Below are positions 1-6,486 of a stretch of 10,375 bases of DNA, piece after piece. The notes beneath the pieces are model-generated. The model saw nothing but the letters and a program-made list of their open reading frames with translations, did not search any database and was not told where the DNA came from. This DNA is from Chloroflexota bacterium (lineage in GTDB: Bacteria; Chloroflexota; Dormibacteria; Dormibacterales; Dormibacteraceae), in NCBI GenBank assembly GCA_005879675.1, contig VBJE01000028.1, forward strand, positions 1 through 10,375, read 5' to 3'. Position 1 is the stretch's first letter. The number at the start of each line of letters is the position of its first letter. The position numbers and the translations under genes were made by a program.

Positions 1-1
1 G

Positions 2-388
2 AGCCCCGAGCAATCACCCAGCCAGTCGCTGACACCGTCGCCCTCCGGGCAGACCTTCAAGATCAACCCCGAGCCCGGGGTAACGGCGAATGGGACCATT
101 CGCGTGACGCCCGGTCCGACCAGCACCACGATCGAGCTGAAGATCATCAGCCTGCAGGCCGCTTCCTCTCACGTCTCCCACATCCACCTCGGCAGCTGCC
201 AACAGCGGGGCGGCATCGCGTTCGCGTTGAACCAGGTCGTGGCCGACGGCCAGGGCAACGCGGATACGAGGACGACCCTCAACCAGAGGTACCCGCCCGC
301 GAGCGGACACTGGTACGTGGTCGTGCACGCCGGGCCGGACATGCAGGGATCCAACTCCAGCTACCTGCTCTGCGGCAACCTCTTCTGA
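2..388 (+). CDS. Secreted SodC/CHRD-like protein, 3' part only (5' end outside the window)
   Basis: The frame is already open at base 2 and runs 128 codons to TGA at 386-388, so the start and any signal peptide lie upstream of the window. The visible part begins with a Ser/Pro/Gln-rich linker (residues 1-17), typical of the spacer after a lipoprotein or secretion signal. A compact beta-type domain follows. SHIHLGSC (59-66), VVVHAGPD (106-113) and LLCGNL (122-127) resemble the copper-ligand HxH loop, the later VVH histidine and the disulfide cysteine pair of Cu/Zn superoxide dismutases; CHRD-domain proteins share the HIH motif. The zinc-ligand loop of true SodC is not evident, so dismutase activity is doubtful. 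The sigma-factor gene begins 10 nt downstream, so this may be an effector of the same regulatory cluster. The family call is by motif only. Confidence 0.6.
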   Translation, partial: SPEQSPSQSLTPSPSGQTFKINPEPGVTANGTIRVTPGPTSTTIELKIISLQAASSHVSHIHLGSCQQRGGIAFALNQVVADGQGNADTRTTLNQRYPPASGHWYVVVHAGPDMQGSNSSYLLCGNLF

Positions 389-398
389 CGGGGCTCAG

Positions 399-901
399 GT
401 GAGACCGGACGAGCAGGCCGGCGAGCAGGCCGAGATCGTCCAGCTCCCGGCCGGCCCACGGGCGGCCGATATCGCCCTCGACGAGCTCGAGCTCGTCTAC
501 GCGTTCATCTACGCCCGGGTCGGAAACCGCGCCGACGCCGAGGACCTGACGCAGCAGGCCAGGGCGCGCCGGCGAGCGCGATCCGTGGCTACCTGTTCGC
601 CACCGCCCGGTCGGTGCTCGGCGCGTTCTGGAGCACGCGGCTCGGCCTGTCCGAGGCCGAGCTCCGGGAAGACCTCGCGCTCGCGGTTCCGACCAGCCCT
701 CCCTCAGAGGAAGGCGTCGACACCGTGCAAAAGATCCTGGCCCAGCTCTCCGACAACTACCGGCGCGTGCTCGAGCTGCGTTTCCTGCATGGGTATTCGT
801 TGAAGGAAGTTGCGGCTGAGATGCACTCGACGGTCGGCGCGATCAAGGTGATGCAGCTGCGCGCTCTGCGGGCGGCCGCCAAGGTGCGGGTGCCCGAGTG
901 A
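399..901 (+). pseudogene. Sigma-70 family (ECF-like) RNA polymerase sigma factor, reading frame broken in region 2
   Basis: Two frames together make one sigma factor. Frame A (GTG at 399 to about 557) gives the start of region 2, ending in GNRADAEDLTQQ. Frame B (about 560 to TGA at 899-901) gives IRGYLFATARSVLGAFW, the end of region 2, then a complete region 4 helix-turn-helix (LSDNYRRVLELRF, SLKEVAAEMHSTVGAIKV). High GC at third positions switches frame sharply at 557-563. Only 23 nt separate TQQ from IRGYLF, whereas ECF factors usually have about 17 residues (51 nt) there. A loss of about 28 nt would explain both the frame change and the missing region 2.3/2.4 helix, which recognises the -10 element. 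It may be a real pseudogene or a sequencing or assembly error. A separate region-4-only protein starting at GTG 614 is possible but less likely. The stop overlaps the Rieske start as GTGA, implying translational coupling. The family call is firm; functional status is unknown. Confidence 0.75.
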
Positions 902-1548
902 ACGGCAAGCCCGAGAATCGGGTCGAGAAGATCGTCGACGCCCTGCTGCGTGGCCGGCGGCTGAAGCTCCGCGGCGGCGACGCGGAAGAGAAGGAGGCGA
1001 TCACCGCGGCGGCCCGACTTGCGGGCGCCCGGCAGGGACCGCAGCGCATGAGGCCGGAGTTTCGCAAGCGCCTCGCCGGCGAGCTGGTCGCAGCGCCCGA
1101 CACGGGCTGGATCACGCGCCGCGCCGCGCTGGTGGCGGGAATCAGCCTGGCGGCCGGCGCGGCGGGCGGCGGCATCCTGAGCCGGGCGATGGAACCGCAC
1201 GCCGGGCCCGAGCCCGTGGAACCGATCGAACCGCTGAGGGCTATATGGATCGACGTTGGCGCGCTCGATGAGCTCCCCGAGGGACAGGGCAAGCGAGTGA
1301 CCGCGGGCGGCGTCGGCGCTTTCGTGTTCCGGCGCGGAAGTTCGGTGACCGCGGTCTCGTCCGTCTGCTCGCACCTGCCATGCGAGCTTTCGTGGCAGGC
1401 CGCCGACGCAAACCTCCTGTGCTCCTGCCACCCGGCGAAGTTCACGTCCGCGGGGCACGCGCTGGGCTCCTACAGCCTGCCGTCGCTCAACCCGGTTCAC
1501 GCTCGCGTCACCGCGGCCGGCCGCGTGGAGGTGCTGGGCACAGAATGA
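898..1548 (+). CDS. Membrane-anchored Rieske 2Fe-2S protein with cytoplasmic N-terminal tail; candidate redox-sensing partner of the sigma factor
   Basis: This 216-residue protein has three parts. Residues 1-72 form a charged helical tail. Residues 73-98 carry a twin-arginine motif (TRRAAL, 73-78) followed by an Ala/Gly-rich membrane segment. Residues about 115-216 form a Rieske domain. The cluster ligands are complete: Cys157 and His159 in CSHLPC, Cys175 and His178 in CSCH, plus the disulfide pair Cys162/Cys177. Tat export suits a protein that folds with its cluster before translocation and places the domain outside the cytoplasm. Quinol-oxidase Rieske subunits normally neighbour a cytochrome b gene; none is here. 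Instead the GTG start overlaps the sigma-factor stop by 4 nt, and the tail (notably MRPEFRKRL, 51-59) resembles the cytoplasmic segment of anti-sigma factors. I infer, without proof, that it holds or releases the sigma factor by redox state. An electron-transfer role remains possible. Confidence 0.85.
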   Translation: MNGKPENRVEKIVDALLRGRRLKLRGGDAEEKEAITAAARLAGARQGPQRMRPEFRKRLAGELVAAPDTGWITRRAALVAGISLAAGAAGGGILSRAMEPHAGPEPVEPIEPLRAIWIDVGALDELPEGQGKRVTAGGVGAFVFRRGSSVTAVSSVCSHLPCELSWQAADANLLCSCHPAKFTSAGHALGSYSLPSLNPVHARVTAAGRVEVLGTE

Positions 1549-1808
1549 ACGTCCGGGCGCACCGGTCGAGGCAGCTCGCACTCGACAGGTGCTTGCAGCT
1601 GCTGGAGGAGGCGCAGGTGCGTGGGCAGGGTCGGATCGACGGGCTCCTCGGCGCCGCCCTGCGGCAGAACCTCGAGCGCGCGGGCGTCATCGCCGATCAC
1701 AGGCTCGAGGGCAGGCGGATCGACCGGGTGCTGGACGAGATCTTCGCCCTGCAGGCGCAGCTCCTCGGCCAGGAGCCCGAGGACAGCCGCCACCACAACG
1801 GCGCCTAG
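1545..1808 (+). CDS. Small hypothetical helical protein, third gene of the sigma/Rieske operon
   Basis: The product is 87 residues. The ATG overlaps the Rieske stop as ATGA, which fits translational coupling and fixes the start. Almost every codon ends in G or C, so the frame looks genuinely coding rather than fortuitous. The sequence is rich in Leu, Arg, Glu and Gln and reads as amphipathic helices (residues about 8-45 and 55-75). It has a single cysteine (Cys16), no signal peptide and no membrane segment, so it is probably cytoplasmic. I do not recognise a family. Its position suggests a role with the sigma factor or the Rieske tail, for example as an adaptor, but nothing in the sequence shows this. 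Confidence 0.6.
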   Translation: MNVRAHRSRQLALDRCLQLLEEAQVRGQGRIDGLLGAALRQNLERAGVIADHRLEGRRIDRVLDEIFALQAQLLGQEPEDSRHHNGA

Positions 1809-1832
1809 CCATGAATGGGAAGGACAAGGCCA

Positions 1833-1852
1833 CCTCCCCATAAATAGGGAGG
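1833..1852 (+). promoter_or_regulatory. Hairpin sequestering the Shine-Dalgarno-like GGGAGG ahead of metK
   Basis: CCTCCC (1833-1838) is the exact reverse complement of GGGAGG (1847-1852), with an AT-rich 8-nt loop between them. GGGAGG is the only strong Shine-Dalgarno-like sequence upstream of metK, so in an RNA spanning this region it would be paired. It sits 15 nt before the metK GTG, which is far for a ribosome site, and 2 nt before an ATG (1855) that opens a 9-codon ORF ending inside metK. The element is too short to be a known SAM riboswitch and I see no such fold. It could be a simple translational switch, the remnant of a terminator for the upstream genes, or chance. Confidence 0.35.
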
Positions 1853-1853
1853 A

Positions 1854-1859
1854 TATGAT
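1854..1859 (+). promoter_or_regulatory. Candidate -10 element (TATGAT) for leaderless metK transcription
   Basis: TATGAT differs from the TATAAT consensus at one base and ends 8 nt before the metK GTG. Transcription would then start at or next to the start codon. Leaderless genes in GC-rich actinobacteria show this layout. No convincing -35 hexamer lies 16-18 bp upstream. This reading competes with translation from the distant GGGAGG at 1847-1852. Confidence 0.35.
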
Positions 1860-1867
1860 CCGTCTTT

Positions 1868-3094
1868 GTGACTACATCCTTTAGCTCTTCGCGCTCTTTT
1901 CTGCTCACCTCCGAGTCAGTCACCGAGGGCCACCCCGACAAGATCTGCGACCAGGTCTCGGACGCGGTGCTCGATGGGATGCTGGCCCAGGATGCCCGGG
2001 CTCGGGTCGCCTGCGAGACGGCGATCACCAAGGGCCTCTGCGTTGTCATCGGCGAGGTCACGACTCACGCCGACCTCGACATCCAGCGCACGATCCGGGA
2101 CACCATCCGCGCCATCGGCTACAACGACGAGCAGATCGGCTTTGATGCCGACCACGCGCTCATCCAGGTCTATCTGAAGGAACAGTCGCCGGACATCGCG
2201 GCCGGCGTGAACCACTCGCTCGAGCAGCGCGAGGGAGCGGGCGAAACCGATCCCTTCGAGCTCCAGGGGGCGGGCGACCAGGGCATGATGATCGGCTTCG
2301 CCTGCCGCGAGACGCCCGAGCTGATGCCTCTGACCATATCGCTCGCCAACCGGCTCGCCAAAAAGCTCGCCGAGGTCAGAAAGAACGGCAAGCTTCCCTT
2401 CCTCCGTCCCGACGGTAAGACGCAGGTCACCGTCGAGTACGAGATGGGCAAGCCCAAGCGCATCGAGGCCATCGTCGTCTCGACCCACCACGCCGCCAGC
2501 GCGACCCAGAAGGAGATCGCCGAGGGCGTGCGCGAGCTCGTCATCAACCCCGTGCTGACAGGTCAGGTCGTCGACGCCGCCACCAAGATCTTGGTCAACC
2601 CGAGCGGTGCCTTCATGGTCGGCGGCCCGGCCGCGGACGCGGGGCTCACCGGGCGCAAGATCATCGTCGACACCTACGGGGGCGTCGCCCGGCACGGCGG
2701 CGGCGCTTTCAGCGGCAAGGATCCGAGCAAGGTCGACCGCTCGGCTGCCTATGCCGCGCGTCACGTGGCCAAGAATCTCGTCGCCGCCGGGCTTGCGGAG
2801 CGCTGCGAGGTGCAAGTGTCCTACGCGATCGGCCGCGCGCACCCCACGTCGATCGCGGTCGAAACCTTCGGCAGCGGCACCAAGTCGGAGGATGAGCTGC
2901 TGGGCCTGGTGCGCCGGCACTTCGACCTTCGCCCCGGCGCGATCATCGCCCACATGGACCTGCTGAGGCCGATCTACAAGCAGACCGCGGCTTACGGGCA
3001 CTTCGGGCGCGAGGACCTGGGGGTGCCCTGGGAGAAGACAGACAAGGTCGAGGCGTTGCGCGCCGACGCCGCGGTTGCCGCGCGCCAGAGCTGA
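1868..3094 (+). CDS. metK: S-adenosylmethionine synthase (methionine adenosyltransferase)
   Basis: It makes S-adenosylmethionine from methionine and ATP in the cytoplasm, releasing phosphate and diphosphate. At 408 residues it spans the family's full length, with the three-repeat MetK layout. The N-terminal ATP/metal motif GHPDKICDQ is at 21-29, the GAGDQG signature at 134-139, and the Gly-rich phosphate loop GGGAFSGKDPSKVD at 277-290. The C-terminal HFGRED and PWEKTD blocks are also present. GTG 1868 is the only usable start, because an in-frame TGA lies just upstream at 1856-1858. It gives a Ser-rich N-terminal extension of about 10 residues before the conserved FLLTSESVTEGHPDK. There is no Shine-Dalgarno sequence at normal distance; see the hairpin and -10 candidates. 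The mshC/cysS-like gene follows after 13 nt and is probably co-transcribed. Confidence 0.97.
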   Translation: MTTSFSSSRSFLLTSESVTEGHPDKICDQVSDAVLDGMLAQDARARVACETAITKGLCVVIGEVTTHADLDIQRTIRDTIRAIGYNDEQIGFDADHALIQVYLKEQSPDIAAGVNHSLEQREGAGETDPFELQGAGDQGMMIGFACRETPELMPLTISLANRLAKKLAEVRKNGKLPFLRPDGKTQVTVEYEMGKPKRIEAIVVSTHHAASATQKEIAEGVRELVINPVLTGQVVDAATKILVNPSGAFMVGGPAADAGLTGRKIIVDTYGGVARHGGGAFSGKDPSKVDRSAAYAARHVAKNLVAAGLAERCEVQVSYAIGRAHPTSIAVETFGSGTKSEDELLGLVRRHFDLRPGAIIAHMDLLRPIYKQTAAYGHFGREDLGVPWEKTDKVEALRADAAVAARQS

Positions 3095-3107
3095 TAGACC
3101 CCTAAGC

Positions 3108-4292
3108 GTGCCCCGTCTGCGCGTCCGCGACACGCTGACGCAGCGCAAGGTTGCGGTCACGCCGCGACCTCGCAAGCCGGTGACGATGTACGTCTGCGGG
3201 GTGACGCCCTACGACTCCGGGCACATGGGGCACGCTTTCACGTTCTCGATCTTCGACGTGCTGGTCCGTTACCTCGAGGCCAACGGTGTGCGCGTGAGAT
3301 ACGTGCAGAACGTGACGGACGTCGACGACCCGCTTTTCGAGCGCGCGCGCCGCGACGACATCGACTGGCGCGAGCTGGCGGACCGCGAGACCAAGGTGCA
3401 CATCCGCGACATGACGGTGCTCGGCTGGCGGGCGCCCGACTTCATGCCCCGAGTTTCCGAGGAGATCCCGCGCATCCTGAGCGCGGCCGCGAAGTTGAAG
3501 GCGTCCCGTCACGCCTACCAGACCGACGCCCTCTACTTCGACACACATACGTATCGCGGTTATGGGCGCCTGTCCCATCGCACGCGGCGCTCCATGATCC
3601 GCAAGCTTCGCGAGGAGGACCTGCTGGGCAGGGTCGGACCCGACGCGAAACGCGACGCGCTCGACTTTCCTCTCTGGCGCGCCTCGAAGCCCGGCGAGCC
3701 GGCGTGGCCTTCTCGGTTTGGGGATGGCCGCCCGGGCTGGCACATCGAGTGCTCGGTCATGGCGATGCGATATCTCGGGCCGCAGATCGACATCCACGGC
3801 GGCGGCCGCGACCTGATCTTCAGCCACCACGAATCGGAGCGGGCGCAGTCGGAATCGCTGACGGGCGACGCGCCGTTCGCGCGGGCCTGGGTGCACACCG
3901 GGATGGTTCGCTACAACGGCCGGAAGATGAGCAAGTCACTCGGCAACCTGGTCAAGGTCAGCCAGGCCCTGCAGCGGGCGCCCGCCGCGGCCGTGCGCCT
4001 GTATCTCGTCTCCCATCGCTACCGGCGCGACTGGAACTTCGACTGGAACGCACTCGCGCGAGCGGCGCGTTTCGTCGAGCGGATGCGTAAGTTCCTCGCC
4101 GACGACGCGCGAGAGGGCAAGCGGGGCGCTGTTCCGGGACGAGCCCTGATGGCGGAGTTCAACAGGGCCCTGGCCGACGATCTCGACACGCCGCGCGCCG
4201 TGCGGGCCTTGCGCGCGGCCCTGCGTCAGAAGGACGCGGCCGCGGTGCGGGCGATGAGGGACGTGCTGATCGGGACGGCGTCCCTGACCTAA
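3108..4292 (+). CDS. MshC-type cysteine ligase (short cysteinyl-tRNA synthetase paralogue)
   Basis: Numbering is from GTG 3108 (394 residues). This is a class I synthetase of the CysRS/MshC family that activates cysteine as cysteinyl-AMP. The HIGH motif appears as HMGH (39-42) and KMSKS is intact (273-277). Zinc ligands expected from E. coli CysRS are all present: Cys30, Cys215, His240 and Glu244. YVCGVTPYDSGHMGHA and NVTDVDDPLFERA match mycothiol ligase MshC better than CysRS, which usually has VTDIDDK. The protein stops where CysRS continues into its anticodon-binding region, giving an MshC-like length. The likely reaction joins cysteine to glucosaminyl-inositol in mycothiol synthesis; cysteine-tRNA ligation cannot be excluded. 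An upstream TTG (3075) would overlap metK, but GTG 3108 matches the family's MxRLxxxTLT start. No Shine-Dalgarno sequence is visible. The TAA overlaps the stop of the opposing zinc-ribbon gene. Confidence 0.8.
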   Translation: MPRLRVRDTLTQRKVAVTPRPRKPVTMYVCGVTPYDSGHMGHAFTFSIFDVLVRYLEANGVRVRYVQNVTDVDDPLFERARRDDIDWRELADRETKVHIRDMTVLGWRAPDFMPRVSEEIPRILSAAAKLKASRHAYQTDALYFDTHTYRGYGRLSHRTRRSMIRKLREEDLLGRVGPDAKRDALDFPLWRASKPGEPAWPSRFGDGRPGWHIECSVMAMRYLGPQIDIHGGGRDLIFSHHESERAQSESLTGDAPFARAWVHTGMVRYNGRKMSKSLGNLVKVSQALQRAPAAAVRLYLVSHRYRRDWNFDWNALARAARFVERMRKFLADDAREGKRGAVPGRALMAEFNRALADDLDTPRAVRALRAALRQKDAAAVRAMRDVLIGTASLT

Positions 4293-4597
4293 GTCACCTC
4301 CAGCGGAGAGCCGCAGTTCGGGCACTCCATGTTCGCGTCGAGCTGGACCATCGTTTCGCACACGGGGCAGAGAACGTCCGCGGTGACGGTTCTTGCCGCC
4401 TCGTCCTCGCGCGCCTCGGCCTCGAGCTCGGCGGGCACCTCGCCCAGGTCGAGCGCGGGCGCGCCGCAGTTCAGGCACATGTAGCCAGGCTGGGTCACGC
4501 GGTGGTCCTGGTAGACGCCTGAAGCGTCGATCTCGACCTCGGCGAAAAGGGCGCGAAACAGGCCGCCGCCGCAGCGGCTCGAACACACAAGCAACAC
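4289..4597 (-). CDS. Small multi-CxxC zinc-ribbon protein
   Basis: The product is 102 residues, counted from GTG 4597. Cysteine pairs CLNC (41-44), CPVC (77-80) and CPNC (92-95), plus an N-terminal CSSRC (5-9), suggest one or two zinc ribbons. An acidic linker (about 50-70) separates them. It has no membrane segment and no enzymatic motif, so it is probably a cytoplasmic zinc-binding adaptor or nucleic-acid-binding protein; I cannot name a family. The start is uncertain. GTG 4597 has no spacing from an upstream GGAA, while GTG 4588 lies at a better distance from it. The upstream ABC permease ends 12 nt earlier, so the gene is most likely the last of that operon. It ends convergently inside the stop of the mshC-like gene (4-nt overlap, 4289-4292). 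Confidence 0.7.
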   Translation of the reverse strand: MLLVCSSRCGGGLFRALFAEVEIDASGVYQDHRVTQPGYMCLNCGAPALDLGEVPAELEAEAREDEAARTVTADVLCPVCETMVQLDANMECPNCGSPLEVT

Positions 4598-4609
4598 TTC
4601 CGATCCAGA

Positions 4610-5710
4610 CTAGGCGAGCCGACGACGAAGAGTCGCCGAGCCCGCCGCGATGAGGAGGATGGCGAAGGCCGCGACCACGGCGGCGTCCAGCTGAAGCCCG
4701 GGCGAGCCGAGGTCCGCGCCTTTGACCATGATGTCGCGCATCCCGTTGACCGCATAGGTCAGCGGCAGGACGTCGGACACGTACTGGAGCGCCTTCGGCT
4801 CCGACGAGACCGGGAAGATGATCCCCGACAGCAGGAACTGCGGCACGATCACCAGCGGAATGAACTGCACGGCCTGGAACTCGGAGCGCGCGAACATGCT
4901 GAGGAAGATGCCGAGATTGACGGCCGCGATCGCCATGAGTGCCTCCATGCCGAAGATGAGAAAAACGCTGCCGTGGTTCTGGATCTTCAGCACGGCGAGG
5001 GCGAACACCAGCACCTCCACCGCCTGCACCAGCGCGAGCACAGTGAAGCCGAGCATGTAGCCGAGCACGATCTCGCCCCGGCGCAGCGGGCTCGCCATCA
5101 ATCGCTCGAGCGTGCCCTGCGAGCGCTCATTCAGGAACGACACGATCGTGATCACGAAGACTAGGAAGAAAACGATCAGGCCCACGAACGCCGCACCGAA
5201 GTAGTCGAGCGTGTCGTAGCTCGATCCTCCGTACAGGTACTCGATCCTGGGTGCAAACCTCACGGTACGGCCGGTGACCTGCGAGGCGAGCGAGATCATC
5301 GACTGCTGCAGGGCCTGGATCACCGGCGTGTCCTCCCCGGGCTGAGAGCCTTCGAGGTGCACCTCCGGCGCCACGTTGCCCCCCTGCGACTGCTGCGTGA
5401 AATCCGGCGGAAATCGGATGTACGCCACGAGGGATCCGTCCCTGAGCCTGGCATCGGCGTCCGCTGCGCTGACGTCGGAGGTCGTGATGCGGGTCGAGTG
5501 GCGCAGCGAGTCCGCGACGGCCGCGCCGAGTGGGCCGGTGTCCTCGTTGACGATGCCCACCGACGGTGCGCTGGTCGAGCCGCGCATCAGGTAGCCGAGC
5601 AGTCCGAGGATCACGATCGGGGCCACGAAGAGCAGCGCGAGCGTCCGGCGGTCGCGGCGGAACCCCTGCAGCAATCTGCGCGTGATGGCGCGGACGCGGT
5701 GGCCGCTCAT
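4610..5710 (-). CDS. ABC-2 type exporter permease (DrrB/YhhJ-like)
   Basis: This 366-residue protein forms the membrane channel of an ABC exporter. It has one N-terminal transmembrane helix (about 23-42), a large extracytoplasmic domain (about 43-170) and a cluster of about five helices (171-193, 214-240, 247-272, 280-300, 343-360). The cytoplasmic stretch ERSQGTLERLMASPLRRGEI (195-214) is the characteristic ABC-2 coupling segment. The layout with a big loop after helix 1 matches YhhJ/YhfJ-type permeases of drug or lipid exporters. The ATG overlaps the ATPase stop as ATGA, so the two are translated together and form one transporter, probably a homodimer of each. A much longer frame continues upstream to 6064 but only reads through the ATPase gene in the wrong frame. 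The substrate is not evident. Confidence 0.9.
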   Translation of the reverse strand: MSGHRVRAITRRLLQGFRRDRRTLALLFVAPIVILGLLGYLMRGSTSAPSVGIVNEDTGPLGAAVADSLRHSTRITTSDVSAADADARLRDGSLVAYIRFPPDFTQQSQGGNVAPEVHLEGSQPGEDTPVIQALQQSMISLASQVTGRTVRFAPRIEYLYGGSSYDTLDYFGAAFVGLIVFFLVFVITIVSFLNERSQGTLERLMASPLRRGEIVLGYMLGFTVLALVQAVEVLVFALAVLKIQNHGSVFLIFGMEALMAIAAVNLGIFLSMFARSEFQAVQFIPLVIVPQFLLSGIIFPVSSEPKALQYVSDVLPLTYAVNGMRDIMVKGADLGSPGLQLDAAVVAAFAILLIAAGSATLRRRLA

Positions 5711-6423
5711 GACCCCTTGCTCCCGGCCAGGGCGAGGAAAGCGTCCTCGAGGTTCCGCGAGCCTCCCTGCGCGCGAATGTCCGCCGGCGAGCCCTCGGCC
5801 AGCAACCGCCCGTACTGGATCAGCCCGAGGCGCTGGCAGCGGTCCGCCTCGTCCATCACATGACTGGAGACGACGAGCGTCGTGCCCGCGGCGGCGAGGC
5901 GGCGGAAGTAGTCCCAGAACTGGACGCGCAGCTGAGGGTCTATGCCCACGGTCGGCTCGTCGAGGAGCAAGAGCTCGGGCTTGTGCACGAGCGCGCACGC
6001 CAACGAGCAGCGCTGGCGCATGCCGCCGCTCAGCGTGGCGACGACCGAACCTCGGCGGTCCCACAGCTGCACCAGCTCGAGCGCCTCGCGGACTCCTTCC
6101 TCGGCGCCGTTGATGGCGGCAAAGAAGCTGACGTTCTCCTCGACCGAGATGGCGGGGTACAGGGCGGCCTGCTGCGTCATGTAGCCGATGTGCCGAAGCA
6201 CCGACACGTTGGGCATCTTCTGTCCGAGCACGGTGACCTTGCCGGCCTGCGCCTCGAGCAGGCCACAGATCAGGCGGATCAGCGTCGTCTTGCCGGCGCC
6301 GTTGGGACCCAGCAGGCCGTAGATCTCGCCCTGCCTCACGCGCAGGGTCACCCCGTTCAGCGCCTTGAACGCGCCGAACGATTTCGAAACGTCGTCGAGG
6401 TTGACGGCGTAGGTGTCACTCAT
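5707..6423 (-). CDS. ABC exporter ATP-binding protein (DrrA/CcmA-like)
   Basis: This 238-residue nucleotide-binding subunit hydrolyses ATP at the inner face of the membrane to drive the permease encoded next to it. All motifs are intact: Walker A GPNGAGKTT (39-47), Q-loop near Gln84/85, signature LSGGM (131-135), Walker B LLLLDEPT (151-158), D-loop GID (160-162) and switch His188. The start is secure: AGGAGG (plus-strand 6430-6435) lies 6 nt before the ATG, the best ribosome-binding site in the window. A single ABC domain of standard length places it with the DrrA/YhhH group that pairs with ABC-2 permeases. The PPOX gene ends 63 nt upstream on the same strand, so either one operon or an extra promoter in that gap is possible. 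Confidence 0.95.
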   Translation of the reverse strand: MSDTYAVNLDDVSKSFGAFKALNGVTLRVRQGEIYGLLGPNGAGKTTLIRLICGLLEAQAGKVTVLGQKMPNVSVLRHIGYMTQQAALYPAISVEENVSFFAAINGAEEGVREALELVQLWDRRGSVVATLSGGMRQRCSLACALVHKPELLLLDEPTVGIDPQLRVQFWDYFRRLAAAGTTLVVSSHVMDEADRCQRLGLIQYGRLLAEGSPADIRAQGGSRNLEDAFLALAGSKGS

Positions 6424-6486
6424 GCCCTTCCTCCTGCGTGGCCATCAGTATTGGACCTCTTTACGGGCTGAGTTGTGCCGCCTGGC

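Noticed and set aside
898..1548. Rieske gene as part of a cytochrome bc complex
   Set aside because: No cytochrome b or c1 gene lies in the window and the coupled neighbour is a sigma factor. A respiratory role is not excluded but the context does not support it.
757..1581. A 274-codon minus-strand frame across the sigma and Rieske genes
   Set aside because: Its translation is Arg/Ala-rich without motifs, and the opposite strand carries an intact Rieske domain with all ligands.
1809..1867. SAM riboswitch upstream of metK
   Set aside because: The gap is only 59 nt and shows one 6-bp hairpin; the multi-helix folds and conserved cores of known SAM riboswitches are not visible.
1855..1884. A 9-codon ORF (MIRLCDYIL) as an attenuator leader peptide for metK
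   Set aside because: It has a single Met (the start), no run of sulfur amino acid codons, and only 2 nt between GGGAGG and its ATG. It is kept only as part of the leader observation.
1916..3175. A 419-codon open frame antisense to metK
   Set aside because: It is an artefact of GC-rich codon use. It mirrors metK, has low-complexity Arg/Gly/Ala/Val-rich content and no recognisable domain, while metK itself is certain.
5711..6064. N-terminal extension of the ABC permease frame up to 6064
   Set aside because: This part lies within the ATPase gene in another frame. The permease start is fixed by the ATGA overlap at 5707-5710 and by family length.
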